Assembly (NCBI GenBank): GCA_947037995.1
Contig: CAMQUV010000074.1
Span: 1-6,229 of the forward strand
DNA length: 6,229 nucleotides
From: an uncultured Rikenellaceae bacterium
Lineage (GTDB): Bacteria; Bacteroidota; Bacteroidia; Bacteroidales; Rikenellaceae
Direction of reading: 5' to 3'
Shown: positions 1 through 5,744 of the stretch, piece after piece
Layout of the letters: each line of letters begins with the position of its first letter
Numbering within the stretch: position 1 is the first letter of the stretch
Translations under genes and position numbers: made by a program
Notes under the pieces: generated by a model
What the model was told of the DNA's origin: nothing
Database searches by the model: none
The model's input: the letters and a program-made list of their open reading frames with translations, nothing else

Positions 1-91
1 GCTCTGTTATACAACTAAATTCTAAAAAATTTATGTGATATAAAGTTATAATAGTTTTAGTTTATTAAGTACATTACTGGATATAGACCAA

Positions 92-131
92 GCAAATCCC
101 CCTCTATAAAATTATATAGAGGGGGATTTGC
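92..131 (-). terminator. Perfect 17-bp hairpin, probable terminator
   Basis: Bases 92-108 are exactly complementary to 115-131, giving an uninterrupted 17-bp stem with a 6-nt loop (109-114). Five consecutive G:C pairs sit in the middle, flanked by A:T-rich ends. The hairpin lies 18 nt past the stop codon of the minus-strand gene ending at 150, the usual place for a transcript end. No clear U-run follows on either strand: leftward the stem is followed by TTGGTC, rightward by AACATATT. It is therefore not a textbook intrinsic terminator. It may act in both directions or protect the mRNA 3' end. The structure is certain; the terminator role is inferred from position. Confidence 0.65.
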
Positions 132-149
132 AACATATTATAATATAGA

Positions 150-950
150 TTATCTAACCGTAAAGTCGAAAACTGATTGGTTCGCATATCCACTGACAGC
201 AGCTGTTCCTTTATAGAAGAAACAGTATTGCCCTGGTAGGATATCAGTACGTGTTGTAACTGTGAAAATTCCAGTATCATCTTGGCTAATATCGAATGAA
301 ATAGCGCTTTTATCATCAACACCGGAATCTGATCCGACCCAAGCATTTGCTTTACCTGTAGTGATTTCGCGATAATTTTTCTTTGTATTAACTTTCAGCT
401 TAACCATTACGAACTCCTCTGGTGAAGTTGTAGCTTTGAACCACCAATTATTTGATTGCAATCCAGAGGATTTAGTGCTACGGTCGAAATAGAACCTGAA
501 TTTGATATTATCTTTATCAACAATTGTATTTGCCTCGTGATTACTAATAGTTGATTTTATTTTAGCAGAAGCAATCCCATAGCTCAATGCCGAAGCGAGA
601 GTTCTAGTTTTAGTGCCAGAAAATACTGTTGGATGTATTTTAACTTCGGTATTATCTTTATCAATATAGAATATTCCTGTTTTAGCAACAATTTGTTTGC
701 TGGATATTTTAACCATCGAAATAATTATTTCAGTCGAAATATTTCTATTTTTGAGTTCCTTTAACGTCTCTAAAGAGGTGTTAAACTTAGTAACGGATGT
801 CTCAATTTTGCTAATAATTAGATTCTTATCAAACCCCATATCAACCATATCAATAATGGATTGGTTAGTCAGGGTGTCGACAGTTTGCGCAATTGCAGGG
901 GGTGCGCATACACATACAGATAATATAAATAGTAGTCGTAGTTTTTTCAT
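150..950 (-). CDS. Secreted protein of unknown function with N-terminal helical repeat-like region
   Basis: A 266-residue protein with a clear Sec signal peptide: basic MKKLR, a hydrophobic core to about residue 15, and a likely signal peptidase I cut after AIA at 19-21, leaving Q22 as mature N-terminus. Cysteines 13 and 15 lie in the hydrophobic stretch but lack a proper lipobox, so a lipoprotein is less likely. Residues 27-80 look like a short helical module (LTNQSIIDMVDMGFDKNLII) of the sort seen at the start of many Bacteroidetes secreted proteins. The rest looks beta-rich, with FRFYFDR at 151-157, SPEEFVMVKL at 176-185 and LPGQYCFFY at 238-246; this pattern recalls a recurrent uncharacterised Bacteroidetes exported family. 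Function unknown. It starts at ATG 19 bp after the upstream lipid-synthase gene and probably shares its transcript, so a cell-envelope role is plausible but is inference. No Shine-Dalgarno motif precedes it. Confidence 0.85.
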   Translation of the reverse strand: MKKLRLLFILSVCVCAPPAIAQTVDTLTNQSIIDMVDMGFDKNLIISKIETSVTKFNTSLETLKELKNRNISTEIIISMVKISSKQIVAKTGIFYIDKDNTEVKIHPTVFSGTKTRTLASALSYGIASAKIKSTISNHEANTIVDKDNIKFRFYFDRSTKSSGLQSNNWWFKATTSPEEFVMVKLKVNTKKNYREITTGKANAWVGSDSGVDDKSAISFDISQDDTGIFTVTTRTDILPGQYCFFYKGTAAVSGYANQSVFDFTVR

Positions 951-969
951 TATATTTATTTGGAGTTAA

Positions 970-2226
970 TTATTCGGCCATATTCGGCATATCTTTTTGA
1001 TATTCGACATTAGCCAGTTTGCTTTTGATTTTTGAGAAGACGTCGAGTGTAAAGTTTACATCTTCGATTGTATGCACAGCAGTAGGGATAAGTCTTAGAA
1101 TAATTTCGCCTTTAGGGATAACCGGATAGACAACTACAGAGCAGAACAGTCCGTGATTTTCACGAAGGTCGGCAACGAGGTTTGTAGCTTCGTTAACTCC
1201 ACCTTTCATATAGACTGGCGTCACAGGAGAGAGTGTGCAACCGATATCGAATCCTCTTTCTGTAAGTCCAGATTGAAGTGCATTAACAATCGTCCAAAGT
1301 TGCTCTTTGAATTGTGGGTTATTTCTTATTAGGTCTAATCTTTTCAGTGCACCAATGGTCATAGGCATTGGCAGCGATTTGGCATATAGTTGTGACCTAA
1401 GGTTATATCTAAAATAGTCAACAATATATTTGTCAGCCGCAACAAACGCACCAATTCCAGCCATAGATTTTGCGAACGTATTAAACACAACATCAACACC
1501 ATCAGCTACGCCGAAATGTTCTGCTGTACCTGCTCCAGTTTTGCCCATAGTACCAAAACCGTGCGCATCATCAACTAGAAGTCTAAATTTATAATCTTTT
1601 TTGAGTGCAATAATCTCATCAAGTTTTCCGATATCACCTTTCATACCAAATACTCCTTCAGTAATAACAAGCACTCCCCCACCTCGCTGTTCGGCAAGTT
1701 TGGTCGCTCTTCTAAGCTGAGTTTTGCAGTTGTCGATATCGTTATGTGGGAAGACAAATCTTTTTCCGCCTTTACCCTTATGAATCATTAGTCCGTCGAT
1801 AATACAAGCGTGTGATTCGCTATCATAAACTATAACATCCTTGGCAGTAGCTAGTGCATCGATAATAGAAACCATTCCTTGGTATCCAAAATTCAGAAGA
1901 AAAGCGTCAGGTTTACCAACAAATTGAGCAAGTTCACGTTCTAGTTGTTCGTGATATTTGGTTTGTCCGCTCATCATACGTGCGCCCATAGGTGCCGCCA
2001 TACCATATTTTGCCGCAGCATCGCCGTCGGCTTTAATAACTTCGGGGTGCGCCGCAAGTCCTAGGTAATTATTGAGGCTCCAGTTAAGCATTTCTTTGCC
2101 TCGGAATACCATACGTGGTCCGATAGGTCCTTCTAGTTTAGGAAAAGAGAAATAGCCGTGGCTATAGGCGATGTATTGTCCGATTGGTCCTCCGCCGGTG
2201 TTTTTAATTCTGTCAAAAATGTCCAC
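970..2226 (-). CDS. PLP-dependent alpha-oxoamine synthase (serine palmitoyltransferase / cysteate acyltransferase-like)
   Basis: A 418-residue fold-type I PLP enzyme of the alpha-oxoamine synthase family (BioF, KBL, HemA, SPT), full length for the family. These cytoplasmic enzymes condense an amino acid with an acyl thioester and release CO2. Visible landmarks are LNNYLGL (51-57), the cofactor-stacking histidine in SESH (His139), VDDAHGFG (218-225, with Asp219 for the pyridine nitrogen and His222), the PLP lysine in TFAKS (Lys253) and a carboxylate-binding arginine in ILRLIPTA (Arg378). The ring-strand context (TFAKSMAGIGAF and DDAHGFG) differs from canonical bacterial SPT (GTFSKS, DEAH) and, from memory, resembles the flavobacterial enzyme using cysteate to make the sulfonolipid base capnine (CapB/SulA). 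SPT or KBL activity cannot be excluded. The start is GTG: an in-frame TAA lies two codons upstream and the next in-frame Met (residue 39) would remove conserved sequence. The secreted-protein gene follows by 19 bp. Confidence 0.93.
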   Translation of the reverse strand: MDIFDRIKNTGGGPIGQYIAYSHGYFSFPKLEGPIGPRMVFRGKEMLNWSLNNYLGLAAHPEVIKADGDAAAKYGMAAPMGARMMSGQTKYHEQLERELAQFVGKPDAFLLNFGYQGMVSIIDALATAKDVIVYDSESHACIIDGLMIHKGKGGKRFVFPHNDIDNCKTQLRRATKLAEQRGGGVLVITEGVFGMKGDIGKLDEIIALKKDYKFRLLVDDAHGFGTMGKTGAGTAEHFGVADGVDVVFNTFAKSMAGIGAFVAADKYIVDYFRYNLRSQLYAKSLPMPMTIGALKRLDLIRNNPQFKEQLWTIVNALQSGLTERGFDIGCTLSPVTPVYMKGGVNEATNLVADLRENHGLFCSVVVYPVIPKGEIILRLIPTAVHTIEDVNFTLDVFSKIKSKLANVEYQKDMPNMAE

Positions 2227-2281
2227 TTTAGTTTAAATGTTTTATTTTGTTAATTACTGTTTGTTTATTATATTATAGGTG

Positions 2282-2289
2282 CAAAGTTA
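2282..2289 (-). promoter_or_regulatory. Candidate Bacteroidetes -7 promoter element for the lipid-synthase gene
   Basis: On the minus strand this reads TAACTTTG, an exact match to the TAnnTTTG -7 element of the primary sigma factor in Bacteroidetes, followed by CA as a plausible start region. It would give a 5' leader of about 50 nt before the GTG at 2226. It lies in the 95-bp gap after rsmD, which suggests that the lipid-synthase and secreted-protein pair has its own promoter. No good -33 TTTG/TTG is seen 19-21 nt upstream, so confidence is limited. Confidence 0.45.
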
Positions 2290-2321
2290 AATAAAAATAC
2301 ATCATTATGAATGCTGGATTG

Positions 2322-2918
2322 TTATAAAATTGTGTCTATGGTTTCGATTTCAGGTTTATTCGTACTATTGGAAGTAGGTTTATTATCAAAAATAGAGAAA
2401 TTTACACTTCCGTATTTCCTATGTTCCAACAGGTTTGGGTGGTTCGAGTAATCGTCTTGTTCGGAATGTTCGAGAATGAAAATCCCATTATCCTCTAACA
2501 TTTGATTCGCAAGAACCATCTCCACGATTTGCTCTCTATTTTCGAGGTCGTATGGTGGGTCTGCAAAAATGACGTCAAACTTAAGCCTTCCTGCCATTTG
2601 TCTTAGGAAAATAAACGCGTTTGTCTGTATCGGTTTAATGTTATCGAGTTTCAGTTTTTCGATAGTTTGCGTTATAAACTTATGGTGCAGCGGGTTGAGT
2701 TCTACCGTTGTGACTTGTAATGCTCCACGCGAGGCAAATTCGTAGCTAATAGAGCCTGTTCCGGCGAAAAGGTCGAGGACGCTTACGTCGTCAAAGTCGA
2801 TATAGTTTGCCAGGACATTGAAAAGGTTTTCTTTAGCAAAGTCGGTTGTGGGTCTAGCTTTAAAGTTGGGTGGCGGTGTAATAACTCTTCTTTTGTGTGT
2901 GCCAGAAATAATTCTCAT
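2322..2918 (-). CDS. rsmD: 16S rRNA (guanine(966)-N(2))-methyltransferase RsmD
   Basis: A 198-residue class I SAM-dependent methyltransferase, close to the length of E. coli RsmD. RsmD methylates the exocyclic N2 of G966 in 16S rRNA on the assembling small subunit, using S-adenosylmethionine. The order of motifs is diagnostic: N-terminal MRIISG..KRR, then RPTTDFAKENLFNVL (22-36), SAM motif I LDLFAGTGS (48-56), the acidic loop TVELN (71-75), and catalytic motif IV FADPPYDL (118-125), typical of N2-guanine/N6-adenine methylation. The C-terminal KYGSVNFSIFD (169-179) is also typical, while the last 20 residues (Asn/Thr/Ser-rich) look like a variable tail. It is the third gene of a probable minus-strand operon, starting 15 bp after the DUF3822-like gene. 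Confidence 0.95.
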   Translation of the reverse strand: MRIISGTHKRRVITPPPNFKARPTTDFAKENLFNVLANYIDFDDVSVLDLFAGTGSISYEFASRGALQVTTVELNPLHHKFITQTIEKLKLDNIKPIQTNAFIFLRQMAGRLKFDVIFADPPYDLENREQIVEMVLANQMLEDNGIFILEHSEQDDYSNHPNLLEHRKYGSVNFSIFDNKPTSNSTNKPEIETIDTIL

Positions 2919-2933
2919 AATTCGTAATATTAG

Positions 2934-3593
2934 TTATAGTAAGGTTGAAAACGGTGAGGCTGTCACGATTGCATTTTGGAGTTTATAATATTTCGCTACC
3001 AGTCTTGTAGTTTGCGGATTATCGGTAATAATACTAATATTGTTACAGGGCATAAGTTTTTTGATATAATACAATATGTCTTGTTCGGTAGCATTGTGTG
3101 CGGTAAAAGCTTCTAGGAGTGCAATAGTAGATGTAAGGACGAAGCAGGTGCAGTTATGTTGTTGCGTAATAGTGAGGGTATTTTTCTGCGCGTTTTTGAT
3201 AGTAAGTGCCAGGGGGTGATTGTGCGTGGTATAGAGTGCGGAATTTTGAATAATATTATACACATCAGTACTTGCATTAAAGAAAATATTGATATTATCG
3301 ATTTGTTCTTTAATCAGTGTTTGGTTGGGCAGCAGTTTGATATAGTTGTTAGCGTTAGTAACAATTTCGGTGGGTACTATAATAGGGTTTTGCGATAGGT
3401 GTAGAGTATGAATGGCGGTAGGTTGGAAGTTAACGAGCGTTTGATGCAGGTGCATAATGTTGTTTACTTGCAGTTTTGCGTGAATCGCGTTGTTATGACT
3501 GGAATGTTCAAACAAAGAAAATCCATCCAGAAGAATTTGGATGGAGATTTCTTTATTATGGATATTGTTATTATTCCCAGTTACCTGCTTCAT
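2934..3593 (-). CDS. DUF3822-like protein, unknown function
   Basis: A 219-residue cytoplasmic protein with no signal peptide or membrane segment. Placement in the Bacteroidetes DUF3822 family rests on its position directly before rsmD, the N-terminal ISIQILLDGFSLFE segment and the C-terminal EQDILYYIKKL...TTRLVAKYYKL pattern; these are recollections of the family, not a search. Its function is not established. I chose the ATG at 3593 (MKQVTG...), giving a 23-bp overlap with the upstream gene and suggesting translational coupling; an ATG at 3641 would add 16 residues but overlap by 71 bp. Composition is extreme: about 29 Asn, 24 Thr and 12 His but only two Gly and one Arg, matching a coding strand poor in G. 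It ends 15 bp before rsmD. Confidence 0.8.
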   Translation of the reverse strand: MKQVTGNNNNIHNKEISIQILLDGFSLFEHSSHNNAIHAKLQVNNIMHLHQTLVNFQPTAIHTLHLSQNPIIVPTEIVTNANNYIKLLPNQTLIKEQIDNINIFFNASTDVYNIIQNSALYTTHNHPLALTIKNAQKNTLTITQQHNCTCFVLTSTIALLEAFTAHNATEQDILYYIKKLMPCNNISIITDNPQTTRLVAKYYKLQNAIVTASPFSTLL

Positions 3594-4197
3594 TATTAGC
3601 TTGATTAAGGTTACCAACTTGTAGTCCAGCTTCTTTGCCAAGCGTTTTAGTTTTATAATCTAGGTAGTTAGCAAGTTCTTGTTGGTCCAGGTCTATAAGG
3701 AACGATGTAAAAGGAGCGTAAGCAACGAAAACAGGTACTTTGACTTCAGATTCGGTAATAAAAGATGCTGTGTCCATACGGAAAGCAAGGTTTTTGCCGC
3801 TAGCCGTAATTGAGAAAGGTATTATTTCTAGCTCTTCAGGAGCATATCTTTTCGTAAATTGCAGAGTATCTTTTACTGCTAGTTTATATTTTACACGTTG
3901 GACTTTTCCTTGTGCTTGAGCCGTAGAGTCATCTTCAGATCCGATAGCGATTTCGAGTGTAATCGAGTCGTTTTTGACGAAGTTAATAAGTTCGGCAAAC
4001 GAGCCTGCGAAGTGATCGTTTTGAGTTTTGAAAAGTCTTTGTGCAGTTCTGATGTCTTTGAGTTTGGCGATAACTTCGGTTTCACGTATTTCGCGTTCCT
4101 CGTCAAATTCCATAGGGACAGTAAATTGTTGCACAAGTAGATAGCTAAGTCCGGCAATAGCTATAAGAAGGATGGTAGAGATAATTGTTTTTTTCAT
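3571..4197 (-). CDS. Single-pass membrane-anchored protein with pseudopilin-like N-terminal region, unknown function
   Basis: A 208-residue protein starting MKKTIIS with one hydrophobic segment at about 4-24, then a charged helix EVIAKLKDIRTAQRLFKTQNDHFAGSF cut across 41-67. This helix followed by a short loop resembles the start of type IV pilin/pseudopilin or type II secretion-like globular domains, where AQ..FK...G.Y..s...L is common, but there is no prepilin peptidase site (no Gly before a Phe/Met-Glu5 pattern), so it is not a classical pilin. The segment could be an uncleaved anchor or a signal peptide; I favour an anchor with the globular part outside the inner membrane. Similar proteins, as I recall, are widespread and uncharacterised in Bacteroidetes. 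It is the first gene of the cluster with the DUF3822-like gene and rsmD, and its end overlaps the next start. Role not known. Confidence 0.82.
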   Translation of the reverse strand: MKKTIISTILLIAIAGLSYLLVQQFTVPMEFDEEREIRETEVIAKLKDIRTAQRLFKTQNDHFAGSFAELINFVKNDSITLEIAIGSEDDSTAQAQGKVQRVKYKLAVKDTLQFTKRYAPEELEIIPFSITASGKNLAFRMDTASFITESEVKVPVFVAYAPFTSFLIDLDQQELANYLDYKTKTLGKEAGLQVGNLNQANNEAGNWE

Positions 4198-4304
4198 TCT
4201 AGGAAATTATTTTTTTGTATGTTTGTTGAATCAAATTTGTGTAAAAGACACTTAAATCCACCTGTAACTTTCTGTAATAGAGAGAATTAATCGCTTAAAA
4301 ACAT
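4198..4304. promoter_or_regulatory. Divergent intergenic region with weak promoter candidates
   Basis: These 107 bp separate the leftward membrane-protein operon from the rightward helicase gene and must hold start signals for both unless transcription enters from outside. On the plus strand TATGTTTG (4218-4225) fits the Bacteroidetes TAnnTTTG -7 element, and TAACTTTC (4265-4272) fits 7 of 8 positions. On the minus strand CAAATTTG (4232-4239, a perfect palindrome) fits 7 of 8. None has a well-spaced -33 TTTG. CTGTAA occurs twice, ten bases apart (4262-4267 and 4272-4277). No hairpin or riboswitch-like structure is apparent. Confidence 0.35.
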
Positions 4305-5720
4305 ATGCTTATATCACAAATGGAGATTCAAATATATAAAAAATTTGAATTAAAACCTACTGAAGAACAAAAAAAATTGGTTTTTTCTATGTCAAAATAT
4401 ATTTTGGGCGATAAAACCAACTCCACACTCATCATAAATGGGTATGCCGGTACCGGGAAAACATCCCTTATTTCTGCACTTGTAAAAGTGCTCAAAGATG
4501 CCCAAATCAACACCGAACTGCTCGCCCCAACTGGTAGAGCTGCCAAAGTTATGCAGTACTATAGTAACGCAAATACCTCTACAATACACCGACGCATATA
4601 TCTCAAAACCTCCGCAACTGCCAACTCTTATACACTCAACTATAAAACTGTTGATAATACCATATTTATAGTTGACGAAGTTTCGATGATTGCCGAAAAA
4701 TCTAACGAGAATAATATATTTGGTTCTGGCAACCTGCTCAGTGACCTCATAGAATACGTATTCCAAGGGAATAATAATAAACTTATACTCGTCGGCGATA
4801 GCGCCCAACTACCACCCGTGGGTATGGTTGAATCACCAGCACTTAGCCCTATAAAAGTCGGATACTATACAAAACCATCGTTCTCACAACTCAAAGAAGT
4901 TGTACGACAAGCTCAAGATTCACTTATCCTAACTAATGCTACTGCAATTCGACAAATAATCGAAGACGATAAAGCAAGTATGCCAAATATGCAACTCGGT
5001 AACGATGTGGAACAAGTGCTCGGATATGACCTTATCGAAACACTCGAAAACTCATACGCCAAATCGGGTAAAGACAATACAGTCGTAATTACTCGTAGCA
5101 ATAAACGCGCGCTACACTATAATAAAGGTATTAGACAACAAATCTTTGATATGACCGACGAAATTGAAGCCGGTGACAGACTTATGGTTGTCAAAAATAA
5201 CTACTTTAATATTGGCAAAGAAGACCCCTTCGAATTTATTGCAAATGGCGATATTATCGTTGTTGAACGTATTTCGAAAATTATCGATAAATACGGCTTC
5301 CGATTCGGATATATGACCTACTCTATGCCTGATTATAACGACCTGGAACGTGAAGGATGGGTGCTGCTCTCAACACTCTATAACGAAACTCCATCGCTCA
5401 CCTCGAACGAACAAAATATGCTCTTCGAAAATGTGTTGATGGACTATGCCGCCATAAATGAACAACGAAGACGTGTCAGACAAGTGATGAACAATGAATT
5501 TTTTAACGCCCTGCAAGTGAAATTTGCCTACGCAATTACCTGCCACAAAGCACAAGGTGGGCAATGGAAAGAAGTTTTTATCGACACTCCCCTATTCGGC
5601 GACGAACCACTCACACTCGAACTCCTGCGATGGATGTACACTGCCGTTACAAGAGCAACCAAAAAATTATACCTAGTAGGTTGGCGAAAAGAGTTTTTCC
5701 CAGATTTTGAACAAGAATAA
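4305..5720 (+). CDS. RecD/Pif1-like superfamily 1B DNA helicase (AAA family ATPase)
   Basis: A 471-residue ATP-dependent DNA helicase with the complete SF1 motif set: Walker A GYAGTGKTS (46-54), motif Ia APTGRAAKV (74-82), STIHR (92-96), Walker B IVDEVSM (122-128), motif III LVGDSAQLPPVG (162-173), motif IV VITRSNKRA (261-269), the UvrD C-terminal-like YAITCHKAQGGQW (409-421) and arginine-finger motif VI YTAVTRATKKLYLVG (445-459). RecD2/Pif1-type enzymes translocate 5' to 3' on single-stranded DNA. This one is shorter than RecD2 and lacks its N-terminal helix-hairpin-helix region, and no recB/recC neighbour is present, so it is a stand-alone helicase common in Bacteroidetes; its exact role (repair, R-loop or fork processing) is unknown. 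ATGs at 4305 and 4320 are both possible; the second gives MEIQIYKKF. It ends in tandem stops TAA TGA, 24 bp from the convergent recN end. Confidence 0.93.
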   Translation: MLISQMEIQIYKKFELKPTEEQKKLVFSMSKYILGDKTNSTLIINGYAGTGKTSLISALVKVLKDAQINTELLAPTGRAAKVMQYYSNANTSTIHRRIYLKTSATANSYTLNYKTVDNTIFIVDEVSMIAEKSNENNIFGSGNLLSDLIEYVFQGNNNKLILVGDSAQLPPVGMVESPALSPIKVGYYTKPSFSQLKEVVRQAQDSLILTNATAIRQIIEDDKASMPNMQLGNDVEQVLGYDLIETLENSYAKSGKDNTVVITRSNKRALHYNKGIRQQIFDMTDEIEAGDRLMVVKNNYFNIGKEDPFEFIANGDIIVVERISKIIDKYGFRFGYMTYSMPDYNDLEREGWVLLSTLYNETPSLTSNEQNMLFENVLMDYAAINEQRRRVRQVMNNEFFNALQVKFAYAITCHKAQGGQWKEVFIDTPLFGDEPLTLELLRWMYTAVTRATKKLYLVGWRKEFFPDFEQE

Positions 5721-5744
5721 TGACCCGAAATGCTCTCCAGAAAA

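Noticed and set aside
1..91. Possible end of a gene entering from the left, and a short AT inverted repeat (16-21 with 28-33).
   Set aside because: Stops occur in all plus frames within 38 bases and no minus-strand start is supportable; the 6-bp A/T repeat is expected by chance.
104..346. Open frame of 80 codons on the minus strand and other frames of 60-140 codons opposite or inside the main genes.
   Set aside because: They overlap well-supported genes in other frames and show no recognisable domain, signal peptide or start context.
901..930. GGTGCGCATA at 901-910 matches the XerC arm of the E. coli dif site, with an A/T-rich stretch after it.
   Set aside because: It lies inside the signal-peptide coding region of the secreted protein, the second arm matches only about 7 of 11 positions, and the central spacer would be 8 rather than 6 bases.
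2115..2200. Two near-identical copies of a GTCCGATNGGTCC sequence.
   Set aside because: They encode two GPIG motifs in the N-terminus of the lipid synthase; a protein-level repetition, not a DNA repeat element.
3522..3545. Inverted repeat TCCATCCA / TGGATGGA with an 8-base loop near the start of the DUF3822-like gene.
   Set aside because: It is inside the conserved coding segment for ILLDGF, the stem is only 8 bp, and there is no U-run or regulatory context.
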